Positions 1 to 6,406 of a stretch of DNA of 13,748 nucleotides are shown here, piece after piece. Positions within the stretch are counted from its first letter, which is position 1, and each line of letters begins with the position of its first letter. This stretch comes from Bacillota bacterium. Lineage in GTDB: Bacteria > Bacillota > Clostridia > Acetivibrionales > DTU013. The stretch spans positions 1 to 13,748 of the forward strand of contig JAEYON010000035.1 of assembly GCA_023411645.1 (NCBI GenBank). The letters run 5' to 3'. A program made the translations under genes and the position numbers. The notes below the pieces were generated by a model. The model worked only from the letters and a program-made list of their open reading frames with translations. It was not told the origin of the DNA and ran no database searches.

Positions 1-2
1 TT

Positions 3-350
3 TCACAAAACCATGCGGATGATCATACCGATACTGAAGGAAAATACATTAGCTGCGATAGCAAACCAAACAGGGTGGTGGATTTTTTGCCCACGGGTCG
101 TGTAGTAGTAAGCCTCGATCGATATTGCAAATAGCTCAAGCGCGATTTTTACCGGGGCTGGGCTCAACTGCGTATAATGAACTGCCAAATAGTACCCCAA
201 AACTACGGGAGGGTTTGTCAGCACATTAACCAGGCAAACCAGAAGCAGATCTTTTTTATTGCGGATCCGTAATGCGACAGAGAACAACTCTTCAAACAAT
301 ATGGTCATTCCCAGGGAAATCCCCATAATGCTCAGAAGCTGGTGCCCCAT
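3..350 (-). CDS. small integral membrane protein, unknown function
   Basis: A 115-residue very hydrophobic protein that I cannot assign to a named function. Four likely membrane segments are visible, at about residues 4-26, 34-57, 66-83 and 93-113. Basic patches (RIRNKK at 28-33, TRGQK at 85-89) suggest cytoplasmic loops. Notable residues are LTNPP in the second segment and acidic residues in the first (EE at 20-21) and third (E72, E79) segments. I chose the ATG at 350 because it shares one base with the stop of the upstream transporter gene (TAATG) and is preceded by AAAGGCGGTG. An in-frame start 30 bases upstream lacks that support. The overlap implies translational coupling, so it probably acts with the transporter. 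The stop codon lies at bases 3-5, so the gene is complete. Confidence 0.7.
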   Translation of the reverse strand: MGHQLLSIMGISLGMTILFEELFSVALRIRNKKDLLLVCLVNVLTNPPVVLGYYLAVHYTQLSPAPVKIALELFAISIEAYYYTTRGQKIHHPVWFAIAANVFSFSIGMIIRMVL

Positions 351-1378
351 TACAACACCGCCTTTCTCAGCCCGGCCCATAAAAGAACAAAGGATCCGAC
401 TGCCGCCAGAGAAAGGGCTGCTGCCGAAGACAATAACGGTTCCGCACCAAGGTATACAGGAGTGAAACCTAAAAACAGTCCAAAGGTTAGAAGTCCAAAT
501 GAAAATCCTTTACTTCCGGGCAGAAGTCTTGCCACTGCCCACAGTGTGATCGGCATGGTCATATTAAACAGGAACACTGCGCCCACTCCGGCAAGCGGGT
601 TTGCAGAAAGCAAAAAGAGTACTGCTGCTATGCCAAGTGATATGCCTGATGCTTTTAAAGCTCCTAATCTGTCAGCAAAGATACCGCCTGCCATTTTTCC
701 AAAAACAACAGCTAATACAAGTACAATTCCCCAATTGCCTTGCCCTTTCCACGAAAAATTCATGGTCATTCCAACATATGAACGAAGACACACTACAAGA
801 AACAGGCAGGCAATGGCAGCAAGTACTGCTGATGATCCGGCGCCTTCAAAGGATAACGGTCTATTGCTGGAGTGGAAGGAACGGAGAGGTATATATTGAA
901 TGGCACAGATACAAATTGCTGATGCAAGTAATATTGATATGATAGTTAACTCCTGTATCGAGCCCTGCCTTCCCATTACTGTTCCAAGGTAGATGCCCAA
1001 GGCCCCCGGCGAGACAAATATGCCAAGAGCGCTGCTTTTATCCCCGCTGATATTCAATACATCAATGCCGCCGCCCACGTGGAACAACCCGTTGCCGATC
1101 CCCGCCGTCACAGCACATAGTACAGGGAAATTGCCGCCGCCGAATGCCAGAGCTGCCAGCAGGCAGCCAAGGGCCGCGCAAAGCGCATTCCGGTTCCATC
1201 GGTCTGCCAGAAGTCCCAGCGGCATCTGTAGGGCAAAGGCGCAGAAATTATATATAAGAAGACTGAAGTACCAATACTCTGTACCGTAAACCTCTTGATA
1301 CAGCAGGAAAGCACAGGCAAAGTCCACTATAAAGTGAACAATCGAATAGAGCAGTATTCTTGAGCAATTTATTCTCAT
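350..1378 (-). CDS. major facilitator superfamily (MFS) transporter
   Basis: A 342-residue polytopic membrane protein built almost entirely of hydrophobic segments, with the MFS loop-2/3 type motif at about residues 54-62 (GLLADRWNR) and a second-half counterpart, GGIFADRLGA, near residues 230-239. It is shorter than the usual 390-420 residues of MFS carriers, so one or two helices may be reduced. The GIGNGLFHVGG stretch after the first motif resembles the fosmidomycin-resistance (Fsr) branch, but substrate cannot be assigned. Start: the ATG at 1378 sits 6 bases after AAGAGGTG. A GTG nine bases upstream overlaps that ribosome binding site and is rejected. It is divergent from ureA, with about 250 bases between. 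Its stop overlaps the start of the small membrane protein downstream. Nothing in the sequence ties it directly to urea. Confidence 0.85.
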   Translation of the reverse strand: MRINCSRILLYSIVHFIVDFACAFLLYQEVYGTEYWYFSLLIYNFCAFALQMPLGLLADRWNRNALCAALGCLLAALAFGGGNFPVLCAVTAGIGNGLFHVGGGIDVLNISGDKSSALGIFVSPGALGIYLGTVMGRQGSIQELTIISILLASAICICAIQYIPLRSFHSSNRPLSFEGAGSSAVLAAIACLFLVVCLRSYVGMTMNFSWKGQGNWGIVLVLAVVFGKMAGGIFADRLGALKASGISLGIAAVLFLLSANPLAGVGAVFLFNMTMPITLWAVARLLPGSKGFSFGLLTFGLFLGFTPVYLGAEPLLSSAAALSLAAVGSFVLLWAGLRKAVL

Positions 1379-1560
1379 ATACCACACCTCTTAATTGTAA
1401 TTGACGCTTTGAGATATCAAAAGGTTCCGAACGGTGATGGAAGGTTAATGACAGGGGCGGACATCTGGTTATTAGTGTAAAATGTCTGTTCTGTGGGGTA
1501 GCGTTAATAATATATGTGTGTTTAAATATTAGCACGGAGAAAAAGTTCAATAGGAGAAAA

Positions 1561-1603
1561 GACAATGGCGTCACTATTTATATGAATAGCGGCGTCATTT
1601 TTT
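1561..1603 (+). promoter_or_regulatory. ureA leader attenuator: AANGGC hexaloop hairpin overlapping a terminator
   Basis: Two mutually exclusive structures are visible. The first is a hairpin GAC[AATGGC]GTC at 1561-1572 with a six-base loop having A at position 1 and G at position 4. The second is a 15-position stem pairing 1564-1578 with 1585-1599 (loop TATATG, two G-U pairs, one A-C mismatch) followed by six T at 1598-1603, which is an intrinsic terminator 28 bases before the ureA start. The loop and 3' strand of the first hairpin form the 5' arm of the terminator. A1/G4 hexaloops are the recognition element of ANTAR-domain antiterminators. A possible companion hairpin lies just upstream (TTC...GAA at about 1545-1557), but its loop is seven bases. 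I found no convincing sigma-A promoter between 1388 and 1560. Confidence 0.6.
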
Positions 1604-1631
1604 ATTAACGAACAATAAAGGAGGATGGAAT

Positions 1632-1934
1632 ATGAGACTTGCACCAAGAGAAATCGAAAAGCTTATGCTACACGCGGCGGGCGAGCTTGCAAAACAACGC
1701 AAAAGCAAAGGCCTTAAGCTAAATTATGTCGAGGCTGAAGCTTATATTACATCAGAGCTCATGGAACTTGCCCGTGAGGGTAAAACAGTTCGTGAGCTTA
1801 TGGATTTGGGAACTACGCTGCTTACAAGGGACGAAGTTATGGAGGGGATCCCTGAAATGATTCCGGAGGTACAGATCGAGGCAACTTTTGATGATGGAAC
1901 AAAGCTTGTTACGGTACATAATCCTATTAAATAA
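1632..1934 (+). CDS. ureA: urease subunit gamma
   Basis: A 100-residue protein, the normal length for the separate bacterial gamma subunit. It opens with the family-typical LAPREIEKLMLH and ends with EATFDDGTKLVTVHNPI, which is nearly the standard UreA C-terminus. It carries no catalytic residue: it packs with UreB and UreC in the (UreABC)3 trimer in the cytoplasm. The ATG is preceded by AAAGGAGG with a 7-base spacer. It is the first gene of the ureA-ureB-ureC unit, 27 bases before ureB, and lies immediately downstream of a leader terminator, so its expression is probably set by antitermination. Unlike in Helicobacter, gamma and beta are not fused. Confidence 0.97.
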   Translation: MRLAPREIEKLMLHAAGELAKQRKSKGLKLNYVEAEAYITSELMELAREGKTVRELMDLGTTLLTRDEVMEGIPEMIPEVQIEATFDDGTKLVTVHNPIK

Positions 1935-1961
1935 TTATTGCATGTAATGGAGGTGTTTGTT

Positions 1962-2342
1962 ATGATTCCCGGAGAATTCATAGCTGGATCGACCGCAGTT
2001 GAAATAAACAGCGGACTGAATTCAAAAGAAATAAAGGTCTTAAACATGGGCGACCGGCCCATTCAAGTAGGATCGCATTTTCATTTCTTTGAAGTAAATA
2101 AATTTCTTTCGTTTAGCAGGGATGATGCCTTTGGATATCGTCTTGACACACCGTCAGGAACGGCAGTCCGTTTTGAGCCTGGCGAAGCAAAAGAGGTCAG
2201 ACTTGTTGAAATTGGAGGCAAGCGCAGAATAAGAGGCCATAATAATCTTACAGATGCCCAGATCAACGATTCCACACGCAAGATATCTTCAGCAAAAGCA
2301 GATACCGGAGATTTCAAAATGAGAGAGGAGCATAAAAAATGA
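1962..2342 (+). CDS. ureB: urease subunit beta
   Basis: A 126-residue urease beta subunit. It begins MIPGEF and contains the diagnostic DRPIQVGSHFHFFEVN block near residues 29-44, followed by AFGYRLDTPSGTAVRFEPG at about 54-72 and an RIRGHNN segment. The last 25 or so residues are polar and lysine-rich, a variable tail also found in long Bacillota UreB proteins. Start choice: ATG at 1962 is 6 bases after GGAGGTG. An in-frame ATG at 1938 would place that binding site inside the gene. The stop codon overlaps the ureC start (ATGA), so UreB and UreC translation are coupled. It is a structural partner of UreC in the cytoplasmic holoenzyme. Confidence 0.97.
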   Translation: MIPGEFIAGSTAVEINSGLNSKEIKVLNMGDRPIQVGSHFHFFEVNKFLSFSRDDAFGYRLDTPSGTAVRFEPGEAKEVRLVEIGGKRRIRGHNNLTDAQINDSTRKISSAKADTGDFKMREEHKK

Positions 2343-4057
2343 AGTCCGTTGACAGAAAAGAATACATATCGATGTACGGGCCGACTGTTGGTGACAAAGT
2401 CAGGCTCGGAGATACTGATCTTTTTATAGAAGCCGAAAAAGACTATGCTGTTTATGGAGAGGAAATGAAATTCGGCGGCGGTAAAACCATTCGCGACGGC
2501 ATGGGACAAAATTCAGACATCACAAATGAGGGCGGCGCGCTGGATATACTGATAACAAATGCACTTATCCTTGATCACTGGGGAGTAGTTAAAGCTGATA
2601 TAGGGATAAAAAACGGAAAAATTGCCGGCATAGGTAAATCGGGTAATCCTGATATAATGGACGGAGTTGACCCTTTGCTTGTAGCAGGGGCGGGAACCGA
2701 AGTTATTGCAGGAGAAGGAATGATAGTAACAGCAGGTGGTATTGATACGCATGTTCATTACATTTGCCCCCAGCAGGTCGAGACTTCTCTATATTCGGGT
2801 ATAACAACCATGATAGGTGGCGGAACAGGTCCTGCCGTTGGGACCTTTGCAACCACCTGCACTCCCGGAGCGTTTAATATTCAAAAGATGCTGGAGGCCG
2901 TTGAGGAGTTTCCTATGAATTTTGGCTTTTTCGGAAAAGCCAACTGCTCATCCGAGGAACCGCTTATCGAGCAGATCAAGGCGGGAGCGATAGGCCTAAA
3001 GCTTCACGAGGATTGGGGTACTACGCCATCCGCTATAAACACCAGCCTTAATGTGGCTGATAAATATGATGTGCAGATCACAATACATACGGATACTCTC
3101 AATGAGGCAGGTTATTTTGAGTCTACCCGGGATGCTATAGCAGGCCGTGCTATTCATACATATCATACGGAAGGCGCGGGCGGCGGCCATGCTCCTGATA
3201 TAATAAAGGCAGCAGGCCTTCCCAATGTAATGCCATCTTCCACAAGCCCGACAATGCCTTTTTCGAAGAATACAATCGATGAGCATCTGGATATGATAAT
3301 GGTATGCCATCACCTCGATCCCAATCTTCCTGAGGATGTTGCATTTGCAAAGTCAAGAATACGTTATGGGACCCTTGCGGCAGAGGATGTGCTTCATGAT
3401 ATGGGAGCTATCTCAATACTGAACTCCGACTCCCAGGCAATGGGACGCCCTGCAGAGGTTATAACAAGAGCATGGCAGTGTGCCGACAAGATGAAAAAGC
3501 AAAGAGGACGGCTGCCGGAAGAAATGGGCCGGGATAATGATAATTACCGTGCAAGGAGATATATTGCCAAGTACACCATAAATCCGGCAATAGCACACGG
3601 TATATCGGAGTATGTCGGCTCGGTCGAGAAAGGAAAATTTGCCGATCTTGTTATCTGGGATCCGAAATTTTTCGGTGTTAAACCTGATATGATCATAAAA
3701 GGCGGATTTATTGCAGCTGCCAGAATGGGCGACGCAAACGCCTCTATTCCTACGCCTCAACCTGTTATAATCAGGAATATGTGGGGGGCGTATGGCAAAG
3801 CAAGAAGCCGTACATGTATTACATTTGTGAGTAAGGCTGCATATGAAAATGGAGTGGGGGACAAACTCGGACTGGAGAAAATCATTATGCCTGTAATGAA
3901 TTGCCGGACAGTCGGCAAAAAGGATATGTTACTGAACAATGAAATTCCTGATATTCAGGTAGATCCTGATACTTATATGGTAAAAATCAATAATGTGCAG
4001 GTAGACAGTACTCCCTCTGATATACTTCCGCTGTGCAGAAGGTATTATCTCTTCTAA
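2339..4057 (+). CDS. ureC: urease subunit alpha (catalytic, dinuclear nickel)
   Basis: Hydrolyses urea to ammonia and carbamate. It has 572 residues, close to the usual 565-572, and is complete. All active-site positions are present by motif, one residue later than Sporosarcina pasteurii numbering: nickel ligands His138 and His140 (DTHVHYICPQQ), carbamylated Lys221 and His223 (GLKLHEDWG), His250 (ITIHTDTLNEAG), His276 (HTEGAGGGHAPD) and Asp364 (NSDSQAMGR). The flap Cys323 and catalytic His324 (MVCHHLDP) are also present. It ends PLCRRYYLF, a variant of the common PLAQRYFLF. The ATG overlaps the ureB stop, with GAGGAG 8 bases upstream. Nickel insertion normally needs UreD, UreF, UreG and UreE, none of which follow here; the next gene is a regulator. 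With all ligands intact an active enzyme is expected if maturation genes exist elsewhere. Confidence 0.98.
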   Translation: MKSVDRKEYISMYGPTVGDKVRLGDTDLFIEAEKDYAVYGEEMKFGGGKTIRDGMGQNSDITNEGGALDILITNALILDHWGVVKADIGIKNGKIAGIGKSGNPDIMDGVDPLLVAGAGTEVIAGEGMIVTAGGIDTHVHYICPQQVETSLYSGITTMIGGGTGPAVGTFATTCTPGAFNIQKMLEAVEEFPMNFGFFGKANCSSEEPLIEQIKAGAIGLKLHEDWGTTPSAINTSLNVADKYDVQITIHTDTLNEAGYFESTRDAIAGRAIHTYHTEGAGGGHAPDIIKAAGLPNVMPSSTSPTMPFSKNTIDEHLDMIMVCHHLDPNLPEDVAFAKSRIRYGTLAAEDVLHDMGAISILNSDSQAMGRPAEVITRAWQCADKMKKQRGRLPEEMGRDNDNYRARRYIAKYTINPAIAHGISEYVGSVEKGKFADLVIWDPKFFGVKPDMIIKGGFIAAARMGDANASIPTPQPVIIRNMWGAYGKARSRTCITFVSKAAYENGVGDKLGLEKIIMPVMNCRTVGKKDMLLNNEIPDIQVDPDTYMVKINNVQVDSTPSDILPLCRRYYLF

Positions 4058-4115
4058 ATACGTGTTTGTGGGTAATTACCTTAGACCGGCAATTAAAAAT
4101 GAAGGAATAAAGATA

Positions 4116-4170
4116 AAAAAATTCATAAATTAGTTATAATATATTAAAAAATGCATAAATAAGTACTAAT
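4116..4170 (+). repeat. two 25-bp near-identical direct repeats, 30-bp period (possible operator)
   Basis: Copies at 4116-4140 and 4146-4170 match at 21 of 25 positions. Both share AAAAAAT, then CATAAAT, then AGT, then TAAT, and are separated by ATATT. They lie between ureC and the araC-like gene, about 37 bases upstream of its -35 box. AraC-family proteins commonly bind direct repeats upstream of -35, so this could be an autoregulatory or activator site. The run is very AT-rich, so an UP-element-like role or chance is possible. A perfect palindrome GGTAATTACC sits nearby at 4071-4080. Confidence 0.4.
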
Positions 4171-4206
4171 TATGAAGTTTTGCATTTTGAATTATTCATA
4201 TACGTA

Positions 4207-4235
4207 TTGACTGGAAGAACCAGATGTGTTATTTT
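4207..4235 (+). promoter_or_regulatory. sigma-A-type promoter for the araC-like gene
   Basis: TTGACT at 4207-4212, a 17-base spacer, then TATTTT at 4230-4235. This places the transcript start near 4242 and gives a leader of about 80 bases holding the attenuator. The -35 matches the consensus at 5 of 6 positions and the -10 at 4 of 6. Confidence 0.55.
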
Positions 4236-4262
4236 ATATCGTATAAAAACAGCAGGCAAGAA

Positions 4263-4299
4263 TACAACGGCGTACCAGTGCTTTGGGTATGCCTTTTTT
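4263..4299 (+). promoter_or_regulatory. araC-like gene leader attenuator: AANGGC hexaloop hairpin overlapping a terminator
   Basis: Hairpin TAC[AACGGC]GTA at 4263-4274 has the same A1/G4 hexaloop and C-G closing pair as the ureA and urtA leaders. Its loop and 3' strand provide the 5' arm (GGCGTACC, 4269-4276) of an intrinsic terminator whose 3' arm is GGTATGCC at 4286-4293, with one G-U pair, followed by six T at 4294-4299. The two folds exclude each other. The terminator ends 25 bases before the start codon. The nine-base terminator loop includes AGTGCT, which also has A1 and G4, but I see no good stem closing it as a hexaloop. Confidence 0.6.
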
Positions 4300-4324
4300 G
4301 TTATTGCAGAAAGGTGGAGTTTTC

Positions 4325-4852
4325 ATGGAATACAAAATTATATTGGCAGACAATAACGTCATGACCATTACAACTTCTTCCGAAGCCGGTTTTATTAGTA
4401 TGTTGAATGCGATCTGCGAAGTAGCGGAGGATTATCTGTCACAGCATGAAATAATACAATGGATCGGATTGGAACGGCTGGATAGCATAATCGGCAGGAT
4501 ATGCACATTCATGATTGAGAATATAGACAATAAAAACGTTATGGAGCTTGCAACAAATAAGTTTGGCTTAAGCAAAGATCACATCAGACGAATTTTTAAA
4601 ACAAAACTGGGCAAGACATGTAATGAAGTTCTGATAAGGTTAAAGATCGAACATGCCAAAGTGCTTTTAAGAGAAACTACAAAAAAGATATATGAGATAA
4701 GCGAGGCAGTTGGGTATACTTCTGTTGACTATTTCACAAATGTCTTTAAACGAAGTGAGGGAATAACTCCAATACAATACAGAATGAACGAAGGATTCCA
4801 GCAAAATACTATTGTAAAATGCCGGGATTGTCAGGTTGTTAAAATCGGATAA
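4325..4852 (+). CDS. AraC-family transcriptional regulator with a short N-terminal region
   Basis: A 175-residue DNA-binding protein. The C-terminal AraC/XylS domain spans about residues 55-155, with the first helix-turn-helix near 72-92 (ELATNKFGLSKDHIRRIFK) and the second near 120-142. It ends in the family signature GYTSVDYFTNVFKRSEG followed by ITPIQYR. The roughly 55-residue N-terminus is too short for the usual cupin ligand-binding domain, so how it senses a signal is unclear. A CRDC motif at 166-169 in the tail could bind metal or respond to redox state; this is speculation. Start: ATG at 4325 follows AAAGGTGGAG; an in-frame start at 4283 lies inside the leader terminator and is rejected. 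It sits between ureABC and urtABCDE, and its leader carries the same attenuator, so it is probably a local activator of the urea genes. Confidence 0.9.
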   Translation: MEYKIILADNNVMTITTSSEAGFISMLNAICEVAEDYLSQHEIIQWIGLERLDSIIGRICTFMIENIDNKNVMELATNKFGLSKDHIRRIFKTKLGKTCNEVLIRLKIEHAKVLLRETTKKIYEISEAVGYTSVDYFTNVFKRSEGITPIQYRMNEGFQQNTIVKCRDCQVVKIG

Positions 4853-4865
4853 CAGGCACTATAAT
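4836..4865 (+). promoter_or_regulatory. candidate promoter for the urt operon
   Basis: TTGTTA at 4836-4841, an 18-base spacer, and a perfect TATAAT at 4860-4865. The -35 box lies inside the last codons of the araC-like gene. It would start transcription near 4872, just upstream of the hexaloop hairpin at 4877, so the leader would begin with the regulatory structure. The -35 match is only 4 of 6, so an activator may be needed. Confidence 0.45.
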
Positions 4866-4876
4866 AACAACATATT

Positions 4877-4960
4877 AAACAAAGGCGTTTGCAAATAAAA
4901 AGAAAAAATATTCCGAATGGCTTGGGATATGGACTCTTTGAGGAAGCAAATGCCTTTTTT
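4877..4960 (+). promoter_or_regulatory. urtA leader attenuator: AANGGC hexaloop hairpins and a terminator
   Basis: Hairpin AAAC[AAAGGC]GTTT at 4877-4890 has an A1/G4 hexaloop. The loop and 3' strand also make the 5' arm (4881-4892) of a 12-bp terminator stem closed with 4946-4957 (one G-U pair), followed by T at 4955-4960. The 53-base loop of that stem is long for a simple terminator. It contains a second possible A1/G4 loop, AATGGC at 4916-4921, held by CC/GG pairs and a G-U closing pair. Two tandem A1/G4 hexaloops are what ANTAR-domain antiterminators recognise. The terminator ends 33 bases before urtA. Confidence 0.6.
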
Positions 4961-4993
4961 AATTAATAAAAATAAATGGAAAGAGGGGACAAT

Positions 4994-6286
4994 ATGAAAA
5001 GAAAATTAATTTCAGTTTTTCTAAGTATTCTGATTACAGTATTAATGACAGCAGCTCTGACTGCCTGCGGCAGTACGGGAAGCAACAATGCATCTGCGGG
5101 TTCTGCCGCATCGGCAGCCGGCGGAACCAAGACGGGCGGCGAAACTGTCAAAGTTGGCATACTCCATTCACAGAGCGGTACAATGGCTATGGCTGAAAAG
5201 CCTATGATTGAAGCGACCCAAATGGCAATTGATGAGATCAATGCTTCAGGAGGCATTTCAGGCAGGCAGATTGAGTTTGTTATCGAAGACGGGGCTTCAG
5301 ATGCAGCCGTATTTGCTGAGAAGGCAACAAAGCTGTTAACAAAAGATAAGGTTGCTACAATTTTCGGATGCTGGACCTCAGCAAGCCGCAAGGCTGTACT
5401 TCCGGTAATAGAAGGCAACAATGGCCTCCTTTGGTACCCGGTCCAGTATGAAGGCCTAGAATCCTCGCACAACATAATATATACGGCTCCCTGTCCGAAC
5501 CAACAGGCTGTTCCTGCCATAGATTACCTTATGGAAAATTATAAAGGCGAAGACGGAGTACTCAAGCTATTCCTTTTTGGATCGGATTATGTTTATCCCA
5601 GAACGACGAACACGATCATAAAGGGTATGCAGCCTGATTACGGATTTGAGATTGTCGGGGAGGAATACATACCTCTTGGTTATACGGATTGTTCAACAGT
5701 CATTACGAAGATTCAGCAGACAAATCCCGATGTGATTATTAATACGGTCAACGGTGATTCAAACGTATCCTTCTTTAAGCAGTATAAAGACGCGGGTCTT
5801 ACACCGGATAAAATCCAGACGATGTCTTTTTCCTGCTATGAGGAAGATATCCGCGGCATGGGAGCCGAATACGCAAAAGGCCATCTTTTTGCCTGGAACT
5901 ATTTCCAGTCGATTGATACGCCGGAAAGTAAAGAGTTCACTAAAAAGTTCAAATCACTCTACGGCGAGGACAGAGTTACCGGCGATCCTGTAGTAAATGC
6001 ATATGAAGGAGTTTATCTCTGGAAGGCGGCTGTTGAGAAGGCAGGTTCATTTGGTGTGGAGGAAGTTATAGCGGCATGTGAAACAGGTGAAATAGAAGTT
6101 ATGACACCGGAAGGTCTTGTTACTATCGTAGCAGGAACATCCCACCATTGCCTGCAGAAGGTTTTTGTCGGTGCTTGCGATGAAGAAGGTCAGATTCAGA
6201 GCCTTTGGGAAACAAAAGACCGTGTTGAACCGGATCCGTGGCTCAAACAGTATGATTGGGCAGCTTCTTCCGGCTTAGTTAAATAG
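4994..6286 (+). CDS. urtA: urea ABC transporter, substrate-binding lipoprotein UrtA
   Basis: A 430-residue lipoprotein that captures urea outside the membrane. The signal peptide (MKRK then a hydrophobic core) ends in the lipobox LTAC with lipidated Cys25, followed by a Ser/Ala/Gly-rich linker to about residue 48. The mature domain is the branched-chain amino-acid-binding fold (Peripla_BP type), with the UrtA-specific FGCWTSASRKAVLPV at about 124-138, LLWYPVQYEGLE at 145-156, and PNQQAVPA at 168-175. The ATG at 4994 follows GAGGGG; an upstream in-frame ATG at 4976 precedes that binding site and is not needed. It is the first gene of urtABCDE, behind its own promoter and attenuator. A strong hairpin follows the stop. 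Confidence 0.96.
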   Translation: MKRKLISVFLSILITVLMTAALTACGSTGSNNASAGSAASAAGGTKTGGETVKVGILHSQSGTMAMAEKPMIEATQMAIDEINASGGISGRQIEFVIEDGASDAAVFAEKATKLLTKDKVATIFGCWTSASRKAVLPVIEGNNGLLWYPVQYEGLESSHNIIYTAPCPNQQAVPAIDYLMENYKGEDGVLKLFLFGSDYVYPRTTNTIIKGMQPDYGFEIVGEEYIPLGYTDCSTVITKIQQTNPDVIINTVNGDSNVSFFKQYKDAGLTPDKIQTMSFSCYEEDIRGMGAEYAKGHLFAWNYFQSIDTPESKEFTKKFKSLYGEDRVTGDPVVNAYEGVYLWKAAVEKAGSFGVEEVIAACETGEIEVMTPEGLVTIVAGTSHHCLQKVFVGACDEEGQIQSLWETKDRVEPDPWLKQYDWAASSGLVK

Positions 6287-6313
6287 TTCCTGTTCAATAA
6301 ACCGGGTATTGTA

Positions 6314-6364
6314 GAGAACGAGTCCCTGCACTTGACTACAGACACTGTGCAGGAACTTGTTCTC
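6314..6364 (+). other. long intercistronic stem-loop between urtA and urtB
   Basis: Bases 6314-6331 pair with 6347-6364. The order is 6 bp (GAGAAC with GTTCTC), a G-U pair, 3 bp, one C-A mismatch, and 7 bp (CCTGCAC with GTGCAGG), around a 15-base loop. No T-run follows, so it is not a complete intrinsic terminator. It occupies most of the 120-base gap. Such structures after a binding-protein gene often protect the upstream mRNA or limit read-through, giving excess UrtA over the membrane subunits. That role is inferred. Confidence 0.65.
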
Positions 6365-6406
6365 AAAATGCCGGCTGATCCTGCTGCGGAGAAAGGAGAT
6401 GGAATT

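Noticed and set aside
1388..1560. Promoters for ureA and the divergent MFS gene
   Set aside because: Several TA-rich hexamers occur, but none has a convincing -35 at 16-18 bases. Promoters must exist here, but I cannot place them.
2081..2509. Long antisense open frames across ureB, ureC and the urt genes
   Set aside because: No ribosome binding sites or recognisable products. They lie opposite genes with clear family matches and are frame shadows.
4148..4188. AAAATGCA / TGCATTTT stem as a terminator for ureABC
   Set aside because: Only 8 AT-rich pairs with a 25-base loop, overlapping the direct repeats. No clear intrinsic terminator was found between ureC and the araC-like gene, so read-through remains possible.
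4877..4960. Guanidine (ykkC) or glutamine riboswitch in the urtA leader
   Set aside because: I looked for the conserved sequence blocks of these classes and did not see them. The AANGGC hexaloop shared with two other leaders explains the structure better.
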